A stretch of 64,000 nt of DNA from Gyromitra esculenta (GCA_038503075.1 JBCAML010000008.1:558001-622000); one strand, 5' to 3'. Shown: positions 47,583-61,426, numbered from the stretch's first letter. The notes: generated by a model from the sequence alone, not told the origin. Numbers and translations: made by a program.

Positions 47583-49693
47583 GAGTGCATCTCATGATAG
47601 CTAAGGGGAATTGGAAAATAAAACGGGTTCCTTGTTTACTGTATGTGTGGGTGTATGTATGCTATATTATATTATGGAGTTTTATTCATTTGATATCCGC
47701 AGAATATTTTCTACAGCTTTGTTTTTTCTTTGACCTTGCCACTTGCACAGGATATACCCGTTTTTAGTATTTTAGTGGGTATATGGGGGTTTGCGGGTAC
47801 TCCTGGGTTGGTAGGTGATTTGGATGGTATTTATAATTATTAAGTCGGTGTAGATGTAGTTTATTGGAGTGTTTGATATGCAACCGAGTAAGCAAAATCC
47901 ACAGGTCATATGTCGTTACTATAAGCATAGATTAGGTTGCTTGCAAGGTACAGTTGGTGTCAATAGCGATACCTAGAAGATAAAATAGATAGCTTACAGT
48001 TTTAGGGAAGAGTTGCCTTAAAATTAGTCAAGAAATACATATTTTCAGCCCAAGTGACGCTGGTGTACCGGTATAAAGTCACAGTTGGGTTATCCGGAGG
48101 GGCGAAGGTTCGAGTTCGAATCGCTCTAGCATCGCATTGATGTGCCTGGAGAAGGAACCCCCACCCCTGCCCCGAGGTGGAACCTTTTGTCACTAGGTGT
48201 GGCATTCTCCCCCTAGAATCCAGTGTTTTTTTCTATGCAAAAACTACATAAACCTGCATTTATTCTTGAGAGCGAGCAGATCGGGCTCTCAAGCCCCATA
48301 CCTAACAGAGAAGCCGAACTGAAAGAAAGCAGTGATGCTTGGCACTCTAGTTATTGGAGTGAGTGACATGAAACTTAAAAATACTAGAAAGACATAGGTG
48401 AGAAGCTCGAAGTTCGTATAATGTGAATGTCGTGGGGTATGACTTTCAAGGATTTCAGATTTTTTTTTTTGTTCGATTAATATTTAATTAAAGAGAATAT
48501 GGAAGTAAATAAGCTAGTATGAATAGCTTTTTAGTTCTATCTTCATGCACTCAGATCTACTGCATCTAAGTCTAACTGGAAACTTCAAACAGTAAGCCCA
48601 GTGCTCTAGTCACAAGCCCCAATCCCTCATATCACTATGTATCTTCTCCACATAGGTCTTAATTTCTTGAACATCAGCACTTATATGGCTAATAAGAGAA
48701 TCCTAGTTCCCTACTTGAGCCTAACCTGCAGCGACAGGCCTGATGAATAAATAAGTAAATAAATAGCGTACGGTTATATCGTCATGATATGTCACTCGGT
48801 ACTCAAAGTGTGGCAGAAAGCGAAGTTGAAAAATGAAATAGCTAGGTTATAGTGCTTCATCCCTACGGATATGTCATGCTTTTTCCCTCAGTCCTAATAC
48901 GTCACTGAAAAAAATTAGTATATTTCACTTCTCAAACTACATGCATGTAGTCTTCGAAAGGGCGCAAATTTCTATCATCACTTGAGTGATTGCAAGAAAT
49001 ATAAAAATGCTTATGTCTTTTTGGGATCAAATTTCGCTAGGCTGCTCTCGGTAGCTACCTGGACTGCCCTTGAATAGTGAGGTTGGTGTTAATAGTCTTG
49101 TAGGCATTAAGACATGGGGAAACAGGCATCGCTTGGTGTTGCGATGCTGCGATGCTACGGTGGCATGAGGCATAGATACAGGTTAGGTTGCTGCAGGAGA
49201 AGGGGGAAACCATCGCTAGGCAGATGCGATTTCCGACAGTCTGAAAGCATAGGAAACCATAGGGCTATTGAAGTGCTGTGGGATAAACCGCCATCAGACA
49301 TAATTGTTGAGTGTAGAGTGTGATTAAGATGGGGAGTGGCCACGTATGAGAAAGTCACTGTGAAGGAAATATTTATACAGGAAGAATAAATTGAACCTAC
49401 CGTTTAGGGATATATATTGGGGATTTTTGCTAGCAACGCATCAAAGTGGGTGCGTTTAGATTATGGGAAATGTGGGAGGGATAATAATTGGCTGTGAATT
49501 TTCCCGCCTGCTTGCTTACAAGGGGATGGTGGAAGTAGGACGCTAACACCACCTTGAAAGTAGTACCTTAGTGGCAAGTAAAATCTAGTATTCAAATTAA
49601 AAGAAAGTAGTAGGGGTGCGTTGTTATTCGTGATATCGTAATTCTACAAATTAAGAGTCTCCTCATCTCACATCACCATTCATACTCGTCTGC
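47583..49693. other. Intergenic, converging 3' flanks of ERV41 and gamma-tubulin
   Basis: About 2.1 kb, no gene recognised. A palindrome CTACATGCATGTAG lies near 48940. A B-box-like run near 48105 (GTTCGAATC) lacks a matching acceptor stem and is not called a tRNA. Confidence 0.45.
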
Positions 49694-51500
49694 TCAGGAC
49701 TCCAAGGCCTTTTCCGGCGAAGGATTGAGATAATTTGCACTCTCGGCGGCCTCGTACTCTGCTATTAGGTCCGCCACAACCGCTCTGGATTGTTTGGTTA
49801 GCCCAAATGGGAGACGGGACTCTTGGCAACATGAAATGATTCAAATCTTACCTCGATTCATCAAACTCTCCTAAGTCGCTCGAAAACATCGGCTCCTTTT
49901 TGTATTGATCCAAGAAAGCGTTTCGCTTTCTTAGGCGATCATATTGACCAAGAATCCTCTTGAATAGAGTAGCAATGCTGGTATGGTTCGCCAACATGAG
50001 TCCGCTTACACGATGCGACATCGGCATGTGAGGTGATTTCTTTGTTAGCGCGACCTGAATACTGGCAGGGCCCCATGGAATGAAAGTGGCAAGTCGACGT
50101 TCACGGATCCTAAGAAGTGATTTATGAACCTAAAATCCCCGGACCATCAACACTTAATAACATCTCCCAAAAACGTGTAGGGTGTGAGCTTACATCTGTT
50201 GGATCTGCTTCCCCTTGAATGATATTCAGAATAGAGATATAGCAGCTGTTCTTAGTAGTATTTGTCATAACCATCCTGTTCTTTGGTTGCAAGAGACGAC
50301 GCATAACATCAAGTACGGTTGTTTTCCGAACAGTCTTCCCCTGATCAACGATATCACCTGTGAACGGAGTGTAAGACGTCATCAAAAAATGGCATCGAGG
50401 TGTCGGAATCAAGGATGCAATGATTCCAACAAGATCGTTATGCATATAACCAGGATACCTAAGGGTTGTGGTGCTGGCGGCCATAACCGTTGAGACCAAT
50501 TGGTTTGTTTGCGCAAACGATGGCTCCTGGACGTGGAGTCTGTCCGCTGCAATGCGGGTCAAAGCACCGTTGTCTAGAACAACAACGGAGTCTGCATTTT
50601 GTGTAAGACGTCGCATAGCAAGGATACTGTTGTAAGGTTGCACTACAACATCTCCTACGCTTTGCGTATCGGGGAAGACTGAGTATGTCTGGATCAATTT
50701 CTTGGGGAACCGATCGTTCAGTCTCTCTAGAAGGAACGACCCTAGCCCTGAGCCTGTACCACCGGCGATGGAATGCAAAAGCATAAAACCCTAGTTCCCA
50801 GAAGACCTTATTAGCTCAAATTAGACACGCTAATGGTTTTCTTTATGGATCCCTGTGTTTGTACATACCTCCAAAGAATCACTTCCATCCGCCTCCCTCT
50901 CAATCATTTCCATAACTTCCTCGTATACGTTATCTCCAGCAGCATAGCCGGCAGCCCAATTATTTCCAGCACCACTTCCGTGCTTCGGGACATGAAAATT
51001 CTCTGGATTGTAGATATTCTTATAGGGACCTGTTTGAATGCCGTGAATCACCTAGCAAACGATTCACTGTCAACTACCAACCCCCCCAATATATCCCTTA
51101 GCTAAAAGGGAATAGCTTAAGCAGAGAAATTCAACTAACTCTAGGTTCAAGATCCAAAAGGATGGCACGTGGGATATATCGTGTATCATCGGATTGATAG
51201 AAAAACACCTGCGAGTAACAACAGCCAAGTCAGAAACTGAGCTTGGTGGCATTCCCCCTCATCCAGAGTTCACTACACACGTCTTTTCGATCTGTTCCTT
51301 CCTCCACGGCCTCAAGATTTCCATCCGGAGATATTCCATGTTCCTGACCTATCGTGCAAGGGGTTTCTTCGTCAGATCTAGGTCTAGAACTGTCATGAGC
51401 GAGGCGAAGGAGTGATTAACCCACAAAGTGTTTGCCAGAACGAAGACCCTACAGCATTTCCGCATTGCCCTGCTTGTATGCTGATGATTTCCCTCGGCAT
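49694..51500 (-). CDS. tubG: Gamma-tubulin
   Basis: Core of the gamma-tubulin complex that nucleates microtubules at spindle pole bodies. Seven exons (51425-51500, 51281-51348, 51140-51208, 50869-51051, 50194-50790, 49852-50129, 49694-49784) join in frame to 453 aa. The protein starts [15 protein letters not shown], then [29 protein letters not shown] and [19 protein letters not shown]. The tubulin GTP-binding signature GGTGSGLGS follows, then [26 protein letters not shown] and TSYTPFTGD. It ends [31 protein letters not shown] and a short acidic tail region ([14 protein letters not shown]). MPREI and [14 protein letters not shown] identify gamma rather than alpha or beta tubulin. All introns are short. 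In Aspergillus nidulans the orthologue is mipA. Confidence 0.98.
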
Positions 51501-52448
51501 GGCGGTGGTGGTGATTCGTTCGTTGGGAAGGGGAAAATCGTTGGTTTAAGCTACTTGTTGACGCGGCGACGTTGACCGAAAGCTCTTTGGGGGGAAGTTG
51601 CCTGATGTCTGTGTAACACACCCCACGCGCCTGTTGCGCCAAGAGAACTTTAAATCCACGTCGCCTGCCAAGAAATTCCGAAAGTCAATGATCATCCATT
51701 ATTAAAAGGGAGCAAAGTTCTGAAGGGGAGTGAAATTACCTTTAAAGCAAAAAAAAAAATTCTCTGTGAAGAGGGCCGAGGTCTCTCGATTTGCGTAGGT
51801 AGGCTCCTGGTTAACTAAGCTCTGATATTGAGCACAGAAAGTTCTCCGGTCTAATGCTGAACGAAGAAAGGGTTAGATCGAAGTAAACGAACTAATATCT
51901 TACACTTTAGTCCAAATGGTTTATCTCATCAATCAAAGTCGAACAGCCCTTAGCGATCCTTTGTGCGCTCAATCAATCTCAGCTCGGCTACAATCGCTGA
52001 TAGTATCACCGCTATTACGCTTCGCCAGTTCTCACGCACAATCACAGAAACCACGAGACGCCCAACCTGAAAATTTGATGCCTTATATTCGCCACCCTAA
52101 AGAAATCGAGAAAACCCCTAGGAAAAAAGAAAGAAAAAAAACCCCGACAAATAAAGAAAAAGAAGTAACCATATAATTTCCGCAATAGGAAAACATGATC
52201 TCCCAGGTATAGACATATCAAAAATGCAATAAAGAGGCCAACACGGCACAGTACATCAGCGAATTTTTTTTGCTATACAGGGTATTGGCAATGAACATGT
52301 GTGCATGGAGGAAAGAGAGGCTTGAGTGAGTAAAAGGTAAAATTCGCACGTCGACTAGTATCGGCTCATAAATGGGGGGTGGAGAATTGGTAAAAGGTAA
52401 AGAGATTTGATATGCTGTTGGTATTCTGCTCCTCCTGATATTGAATCT
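51501..52448. other. Intergenic, gamma-tubulin promoter and RasGEF 3' flank
   Basis: No gene seen. An A-rich tract lies near 52121-52161. Confidence 0.45.
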
Positions 52449-55400
52449 TCACTCCCTGGTGGCTAGATGCAGCTTTTGGAGTACGATCGTCCTCATAGTT
52501 TCGCCAGTGCGATAACCCTCAGGGATGTACACATCTGGGACAAGTCCCCACGCTTCTAGGATCCTCGTTTCGACAAGACGAGACGTAAAGTTGAGTCCTC
52601 CTCGCTGTGCTATATCGACAGTTTTCTCAAGGCCCTCCAAGGTGGCAAAGCTGTTCATGCCGAGGAGATGGAGTCTTAGAATGAAAGATTCTCTCGAAAT
52701 CTTACCCGCGAACTCGTAATTCACCTTCGTGCGCTCTCGATATTCATGGACGGCTGCGCGGAGGTTACGATATTTCTTGAGATCGACAGATGTGGATAGC
52801 TGCGATACGCCATCACCGGAGACGGGTCTAGGTGGCTTCTTGTCGATAGTATCCCAAGTACCAAATTCCCCCAACGACGCGTCTTTGTGTAACTTTGAAG
52901 TGCCAGTCGACTTCAAACGCTTCGAGTGGTCTTTCTCGTTACGGAGCATCGTGATTTCTTCCAGAAAATAACCTGTAGAAAAATGGATTGTTAGTTCATG
53001 CCTCATCCTTTTATGTAAGAATTCACGAAAAAGCTCACCATAGTATGGGATAACTGGATCTTTAGCCTTCTCGTAGTTTGTAGTGTAGACTTTTCTGTCA
53101 TACAGAAATTCCTTGAGTTGCTTAAATCGGCGAAAGCATCTAATCCCAATTTCCTAATGAGATTTTGTTAGTTTTATACTAAGAGGTATCGCCGGAAAAT
53201 TTCCCCTAAGACATACCTCCCAACTACGTTGGAGTAGACGGACGAGCGGAGATTCCAAGCCCTGCATGATGCAATAACATCCATGAAGATCTCCCAGGCC
53301 CAACAAATTGCTCGCGACTGTAACGAATGTTCGAATCATTTGGGATCGAGCATTAAAGGTGTTCAGTTGAAGGATTTCGAGTGAAACCCAATGTTTGATC
53401 TAGGATGGTGGTCAGTAGGTGTATGTATAAGTTAGTGAGGAATGGTTACACACCATCTCGACACGGAGTATAACCCTCTTTGCTCTATCCGCAGGCGACC
53501 ACCAAGATCGCTCACTAGCGGCAGCACACCAACTCCCACTGGGTTGTCCAAAGATCTCTTGGCGATCATTCTCTTTCCAGAATTGATCCAGTGTACTCAA
53601 CTCAGAGCCGTCGCGAAAAAGGATGAGATCCTACTTTGCTATTAGCGAATACCCTCAAAAAAATGGAAATGAAGGAATATCTCACAACTGCGGCCATATA
53701 TTGAGATAAATCGTCAATATCTATGTTAGATAGTCCGACCTCAATGAGATCACAATCAGTAGGCCGACTATAGGTCAGTAGTATACTATTGAATGAAACC
53801 CAACCGTGCTTTTGCATCGCGACGAATTTCTTGTACGAAGTTTCGAGGTCTTCGTGCTTGACAGTAAGGTGCCAGAGATTTGTTGCCAACTCAGTCTGCG
53901 GGAAATTCGCGAGTAGATAGCGAAAAACCTGATCACGGAGCTCGACAATTTCCTTGCCCCAACTGAAATCCTCCGGTTTTTCCTGTATCCAGTGCATAAG
54001 AAAATGAACAATACTAGAAAAGTCAGTTAATTTCTGTAAGTGGTTTGTAGTCCGATTCCGAATAACACCTACTTCAATTGTTGATCAGGCTTTTCCACAC
54101 TGTTTTTAAGCTGGCGAAACAATATCTCCAACAACTTCACGTTACCGACCAGCATCGAGCCGCAGTACATAAGATTCTCGAAAAATGTAGCGGAATCTTG
54201 ATTTGAGTTAGAACATTTCGATTATAATAAACATTCCAAAGCTTACCATGCTGAGCAAAAAGTGGGTACGCCAACTCAGCGCTGAGGCATTGCAGGGTCC
54301 CGGCAATGATAGCGGTAACACCATTTATCCTCTCTAGCGTAAGGTACTCATAGCCTTCCTGACGGATATGCAAGATTTCGTTACCGGTAGGTGGGGAATA
54401 ACCGCGTGGAAGTCTTCGAGCATGACTGAACGTGCTAGTTGGATCGGATTCTTGTCGACCCATGATCTCGTATGGGATATTCTTTCCAAAAACTAGATAA
54501 AAGTCAGCAAATATTACAAAACTTATTACCAGCACGAACATACCACGAGACGGGATGTAGGTCCCAGAGACAACTTGCAACTCTCGGGCTTTCCAAGACT
54601 CACGCTGAGCCTGAGTCTCCGGCTCCGGCTCCCTCTCTGGCTCGGTCTCGCTCTCCGGTTCAGGTTCACCCTCAATCTCCATTGACTGATTGGAGGACGC
54701 TCTTTCCCTCGTAAACCTTCCCACGCGGGTACGAATCCTAAATTAATATCAGTTCGTGCCCAAAAATCCATTTACCTTACTACGTATCAGTCAATTCAAG
54801 AGCGAATCATACCTCGTGCGAAGATTCTCCCTCTCCTCTTCCTCATCCGTGTCACTCTCCCAGACACTCATCAAAATCTCTTCGGCCTCTGGGGCCTCAG
54901 GGATTGTGGGGACGGTGGGGTTTGCAACAGATTCAGGGAACTCGGCAGAGGAAGGTGAAGGTGTGGTCTCAGAAAGAGACCCCTCGTTGTTGCTTCCCTC
55001 CCTCAAGAACATAGTTCTGAGGGACCTAGACCCACTGCTGCTGCGTTCGCGCAAGGGTCGGCTCTGCCCCGACTCCCCTCGCGCGAAAACCCTTGAGAGG
55101 GAGCCTCCCGAAACCGACCGACTCGCAAAGGACCTCATTCTAGGAATGGCAATAGGTAGAGGTTGAGATTGTGCTTCTTGCGTAGGCAAGGTTGTTGGTA
55201 GAACAACGGCGAAGGTGGGCAGAAGCAGTGCCGCGCCAATCTCTGTAGGGTCACGAGTCAGATTCTATGAAGCATATGTAATTGACGGTGAATCGACCCA
55301 CCGAACCTCTCCAACCGAGCAACAACGGGTAGGGCCATATCGAATCTCCATCGGGCGTTTCTTAGCAAAATAGGCCTGCTCTCGACCACAGGTATATTTC

Positions 55401-55733
55401 CGACCGGCCCATCCTGATAATCATTAGCTAACAACACTTATTCCAGCAACCTCAACCCAACAGGAACGGGTGTCAATCGTGAACTCACCAATGGACCTAA
55501 TCCAGAAGAGACTATCAATCGCTCATCTCCTACGACAACAGCATCCATAGCACAATGACTATCGTAATCCGCAAAAGCGGATGCTGAAGGTAGCTGTTCA
55601 TTCGGAGACAGAATCGATTGTCAGATATTGATTAAACTAGACAGAAAAACGAAAATCAAAAAGTGGAAAACGGAAATAGACAACATACCAGTGAGCGTCT
55701 GGTGCTTGCAGATTGTACAGACTGTCTAATCAT
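52449..55733 (-). CDS. Ras guanine-nucleotide exchange factor (CDC25-family RasGEF)
   Basis: Predicted activator of a Ras-type small GTPase, promoting GDP release at the plasma membrane. The N-terminus is assembled from exons 55689-55733, 55489-55593 and one starting 55413: MIRQSVQSASTRRSL, then MDAVVVGDERLIVSSGLGPL, later ARLERFEIGAALLLPTF. A disordered Ser/Arg/acidic region follows (54.6-55.2 kb), including an EP/ET-rich stretch. The REM (RasGEF_N) domain reads EYLTLERINGVTAIIAGTLQ, QLKNSVEKPDQQLK-like, HWIQEKPEDFSWGKEI. The catalytic domain shows KHWVSLEILQLNTFNARSQM, TFVTVASNLLGLGDLHGCYC, IMQGLESPLVRLL, EIGIRCFRRFKQLKEF and DPVIPYYGYFLEEITMLRNE. It ends near TGETMRTIVLQKLHLATRE. No SH3 domain was seen, unlike yeast Cdc25. 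An in-frame extension to ATG 56021 is possible but does not look conserved. Confidence 0.93.
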
Positions 55734-57483
55734 TATCTTGTCAGCGCGCCTACTTCCACTAACTGTACTTAGGTCTGCTATATCGTCTTTTGTGCTTCTT
55801 TTTTTCGAGAGAGATGAAGAGTGGTGAAGGGGGAGGAACCCGAGATTCGGTTGGCGTAGTAGTGGAGGACGGCTGTGGCCGTCGACCAGAGTATGGTCTC
55901 TTGCTGCCGCCGAGTGCGGTGCGGCTTCAGTACCGGTCAAAAACAGCTCACAGCAGCCACACAGGTGCGGCAGTGTCATGAGTGAAACGGCGGTGGTGAG
56001 AGCCTCGAAAGGCAATCCCATCCCACGTTATGGATATGACCTTTGGGTCACGAATTAGAGATAAGAAATGGAATTGAAATCCCTGAGAATCAAGAGCAGA
56101 TTCTTCAGAAGGCACAGAATATGGAGACTCTAGCTAATATTAATAGCGAATACTTTCGAGACAAATCTGAAGCAAATGCTTTGTGCAGATAGGAGAATTC
56201 AATCATGAAGTTCTCCGATGATCATACGCCTGTTGCTTAGCTTTTGATATCAAAAACCCTACTCTATACAGCTTTATGGACTCGGGATATCGATAAGCTG
56301 CAATAAAGCAATGTTAAAGCTTTTTGAAAAGCCCAAATATGAAGTTCTGGAATGTGTTTTAGATCATTTATTTTTACCAAACACTTTATAGCACGTTGCT
56401 AGTCCAACTCTACTTCAATATAAGCTTATTTAAAGTATATATATATACACGCATGTTTATCATTGACAGTCATGGGTTTTAAGAAAGGTTAGGCATCTAA
56501 ACCTGACAAACGCCGAGCTTATAGCGGGAGATATGCCACAGGAGCGGTGAATAGGTCTTTGTGGCTCATATTTGTTTTGCTTGAGGTACTCCGCCGCGCT
56601 TGCCATTTGGATGACATTATTATAGGGATTTGGTATTTATCTCTGTGCTTAAACTTAAGGTGTGCTGAAAAATACATTAACACCGCAACTCCAAGCACCC
56701 CCAGATCGAACACTCTTTTAATTATCACCATGGCCAAGGGATCTGTAGTACAAGGCAACGATTTACTAAACCCATTAAAATTACACCGTAGGTTGATAAT
56801 AGTTTTACGGAAAAAAACATTGCATACATGTAACTTAGTATATGCTCACGAGGTAGTATCACATATACCATATATGACACACATAGGAAGCAGAGCTAAG
56901 AATAATATAACTCATAGGGTTGCATGTACAGCTATTGAAGTAATAAATAAATAATAGATAATAAGTAGACCTAAGATATATAGCAAGGGGTGCAGATCCT
57001 AGGAAAGTCTTGGCTATAAAATTTTACTTCGCTATAGCTTCCCCCGCCAAATTTCTGTCAACTCTACAGCTTTTTCCATTATCAAAAACAATCCAAGCAT
57101 TTGTTAGATACATGTATTTCAATCCCGATACGATTTTCAAATTTGCTTTACCTTGTACTCTTCCGCCCTCAACGGATAGACCCAGAGTTCAATGCACATT
57201 AACCTTAAGAAGTAGTAGCAAGCTAAAGACTACGTGTCTAAACTCTATTCTAGCAGAATGGGCGAAATAATACACGAGAGTATCAGAAGTCTGCGGAACT
57301 TTGCACAGGTTCCTTAGAGCAGTTCAGAGTAATTCGGCATTTCTACTGTAGCCTACGATCGAATCAATTGTGCTATCAGAAACAGCATGTAATTTATTGG
57401 CAGGTTGATGGTTCGGCGAGATCTCGGTTGTGTGGTTTGGCCAAGCGATGACGTTGAAGATGAACAAACTTAAGACCCTAAGG
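55734..57483. other. Intergenic, RasGEF promoter side, AT-rich
   Basis: No supported gene. AT-rich with TACATGTA palindromes at 56825 and 57109. The small frames at 56519-56954 lack motifs. Confidence 0.45.
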
Positions 57484-57590
57484 TACTAGGGGTAGGGGTA
57501 TGACGATGGTACAGGTCTCACATTATTTCTATGGTGACCTCACAGAACGGAAAACCCTGGCGTTCCATCTCCACACCCCTACCCCTAGTA
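57484..57590. repeat. Foldback with 16-bp perfect terminal inverted repeats (possible MITE)
   Basis: TACTAGGGGTAGGGGT (57484-57499) is repeated as a perfect inverted copy at 57575-57590. Weaker pairing continues inward (GATGG...AGG on both sides). A TA at each outer end could be a target duplication. Total 107 bp, no coding capacity. Probably a small MITE or hairpin relic. Confidence 0.7.
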
Positions 57591-57809
57591 CACCACGAGA
57601 TGTCCAGGTACCAAGATGTCTGTTTTCGATCCTGGCAATCGATGCCAAGAACCTTCAGACAGTACTCCCACAAGTTCTAGCCCCCCGAGAGTAGTCTCTG
57701 TGGCGATGTCCTGGTTTTAGGTAGCGTCATTCAATGTACCGAGCATGATGAGTTTGGGTAAGTCTAAGACGTTGATATCATGGAATTACTAGACTAATTT
57801 GTTAAATAG

Positions 57810-58690
57810 CTACCAAGAGACAACCACCCATCTCGCTACGAATTCCCACCAGATCCCAAGACGGTCCTTGCGATTAGCGATGGTGACGGCGGTGTTCTTC
57901 TTGAGGCTACCAAACATGAAGATAATGAAGAGACTATCCTCTGTGACGTTGACGAGGCAGATAGCAGTCCCGTTTCAAATATGGTCACTCAACTCTCATA
58001 TCCAATCCACAGGCTATCACTCGCCCTCCTAAATAACACATAGTTCACATAACTAAAAGTCTGAGCAGCTAGAGGTCACTGTCTACATCGGCAAAAGTCT
58101 CAAATTCTTTAATGGTGGATCTAATAAATTCCTTAGGGAGGTGGTGCGATGACAACATAAGATTGTCGGTTCTCCTTTACTTAATTCATTTAAATTCATA
58201 TAAAAACAAAGTCGAATAACGAATCAAAAGATGGAAAGCGGACGAGCAAGAAATCTTCCTATCTCTTTTGGGAGTCAATCCGCCTACATGCTTCACCTCT
58301 TGCAGAGATGGAAATATTCCTCTCATCCTCTTACGCTCGTCGCACCGACAATCCTACCCCCCAAATTCCCATATCTTGACTCTTATCCACCCTTCTCGAG
58401 ATATATCTCACCAACCACAGCTTTGTCTTCATGCAGCTGAGAATTGTTGAGCTCACCTATCTCAAGAAGCCCTGTCGCGAGGTCTTCCCCGTCAACGAGT
58501 ACGCTCACATCACAACCATCTGATCAGATTAGCTTCATAATCTGCTGTAAGAACGCCACGATAAATACTAAGAAATTAGTCAGGACTATACCAGGCGAGG
58601 AGGAGAGGTTATTTAAACACTATAACAAGAAGATTCACCAAGCCAGCCTTGTCCTACCAACCTTCACAGTTGCTGCGTTAAAATAAGCTT
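57810..58690 (+). pseudogene. Degenerate coding relic, family unknown
   Basis: Several in-frame segments with protein-like composition are separated by stops and frame changes: about 57810-58043 ending TAG, about 58238-58450, and about 58430-58690. Examples are [20 protein letters not shown] and QLRIVELTYLKKPCREVFPV. No start, splice structure or domain can be assigned. It could be a decayed gene, a gene with unplaced introns, or chance. Confidence 0.3.
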
Positions 58691-61426
58691 TTTACGAATA
58701 TTTCAGATGGTGGTATCAATATAACGGCGTAAAACAAGACATTGGGCTTTTGTTGCATTTTGTAATAATTTCTTGGTGTCAACCCTCGAAAGACAGGTGT
58801 AATCCCTGTTACAGGCATCCTATTGGCTCGGCTCCTACTCTCCGAGTGATCAACGGTGACATACGTTAATTTCAAAGATTATCTTCTCGACACAAAAGAT
58901 ACGTCAGTCGAACCGTTCTACATATATGCTCCTCGAGTACCTCATTTAGATGTGCTGCCCCCTCAGCTGTGTAACACCTCAGATCAGAAGCACTCGTATC
59001 AACGAACCAAACCCCACTGTCGTGTGACACCAACCTCTTGTGGGAAAGAGTGAGATGGAAAACATGTGGTACACATGATACCATAGCCACGAAACCAAAT
59101 GCGTGTGACCAGTAAGTCAACCAGTCCCAGGAGCTTGGCGAGTGATTAAGAATCACGCCCAATCACTCGTCAGATACAGTCAAGCAAGACACCTCGTCTC
59201 CAAAAACAACCTGGGCGTTCAACTGCAGCTAAATATTCAAACACGAACGAGTAAATTTAAATTCATGTGGTGCGGTTGTTAATCTGGTCTGGTCTCGATT
59301 TCGAAATTCCCGCAGCTTCCCCACCACCCTCCTATCTAGACTCTACCATCAGGATCGAAGACTTTCCCACCTAAGGAGCTCTTCTAAAGTAACTACTGTG
59401 CTGTACAGCGGTAGTTTTATTGGAATGCCCAGAATAAAATTAGAACTCCTGCAGGCTGAATTGTATCTGGGTAAAGTTATACAAGCATTAATTGACAGCT
59501 GCGATCGATCTTAGGGATCGACATCCTTCTTGGCAAGACAGTATACACCATCCATGTACGCAGATAATCTTTTTTCGAGAAGCAGTAAAATGTGATACCG
59601 GTACAGCCGCTCATCCGCACCGCGGGACGATCGTCGGTACCTGGTTGGGATAATCGCACTTCCGGCGAGGGTGTTTCGGAGGCAATACATAAAGTGGTCT
59701 AGAAGGGCCCGTCGCCGAGGATTGGAGTAGCTTAGGTGTAGGTGAGGAGAATTTCAAATATCTTGAGCACGTCGACCTTTATGGCCCAGTTTCTGCTTGA
59801 TTTCTGGCGGCAACGCGTCAAGTGTCTAAATTATGGAGCGCTTAAAGGGAAAAAAGTATATTTCTTTCGCTGTGCAATTGTGGTGTTGGTGAGAATCAAG
59901 TGGCCGAAAATTTTCTTTAGACCATTGACGGATTCCAAATTCGACGAATTTATATTGCTTTTGGCGAGCTGTCCGCTGCACGAGGGGTAAGCTCTTGGAG
60001 TAAATTGTTCTATTTGCTCAGGCACAAAAGTTAATAAGTTGCGAAACACTCCCAGATAGCACTAGCGTCTGCGATTGCGACTGCGCTTCGTCTAAGACTA
60101 GTTACTCGAGCGGCCGAAAAGTCATATCCGTTAACTGGTGGTAATTGTTTTGTAATCCACGAAAAAAGCGAACGATTTTCTGAACCGCTCGAGTACGTAC
60201 ACCATGCCGTCAAACCTACCGTTTTAAAGGCGTCATTTTCAACCTTCATTTTGCTGTCGCGCGCCGGCCCACGCTGTGTTGTGATTGTGATTGTGATGTT
60301 TTCTCATTTCAAACCCCCCATGCGCTCTTGTCAAAAGCAATTTGGCCGAATCTACCGGGACATCACCCACACGATGTTTTTCCGTGGGTTCAATTATTTC
60401 AGGTGGAACTGATCCGCGACCGGTACCAAGGTTGTCGATCAATAACGAGCCAAACAAAAAAAATCGAGTTTGCAAAATCTGCAGAGATGTGCTGACCCAA
60501 GCAGACAAGAGTAACTTTGAAATTTCTTAGAGCAAGACAGAAAACATTTCCCTAGCGTTATTTCGTTGTTGTCAAGTCAGTCCCTACTTATAACCCGTGG
60601 CAGCCAAAGGTATTGTTCCGCATGTATGTTCTCGACCCTCGGGTACCCGTTGAATGAGCGAAGCGTACGGTGGGAAGGGGGGGTGAGAAAAATATGCGTG
60701 GCGGTTGGTCGTATTTCAAAGAAAAGAGATCACTTGTATATTATTTTGCACTGTTCGAGTTTCCGCTCTGAGTACGACTCGGGAGGGGCGCTGGAACATT
60801 GATGATGGTCATTGTTGTCTGCCTTTGCCGGATGAGGGCGAATTCTGCTGGTGCATTCTGTTGGTGCTGACGTGAAAAAAAAAAATAGTCTGCCGTCAAA
60901 AGTAAAAAACAGTGGTTTTTGGGCGTGGTGTTTGTAGGAGGTATGTCGACTATTTCCCTCACATGCATCATCTCCTACCTAGAGGACTTTTTTATTTTTC
61001 TTTCTCTCCCTCCCTCTTGTATGATCACTTTCTTTTGGGTCTCCTCATTTCGCCTGCATGATGCAGGACAAAAACTTCGTCATGGAAAGCCAGTGCCCGG
61101 AGGAACAATGGGAGCGAGGGGTGGTGGTGGGTGGGCAGGTTGGGAAAGATAAATAGCCATTAAAAATATGACGTCTGAAGAAGGAGGCTCTCATGTACAA
61201 TCTGGTTGCTCTACATATGTCGGCCATTGTCGTACAGGATGTTTCCAACTGAACAGGTCACGTTTTCTAGTCGTCTGTTCTTTTCGAGCTTTCCCCGCAA
61301 GGAACTCCGTGCAGTCGAGGACAAGTCCGATAGCTACCGACCCTAATTACCGGTACTCTACAGCATATCGCACACGACCATCGCTGAGAGGTCCATCTTT
61401 TTATTTATTTATTTTTTTCGTTCCAT

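Noticed and set aside
48040..48140. Possible tRNA around GTTCGAATC
   Set aside because: T-stem mispairs and no complementary acceptor stem was found.
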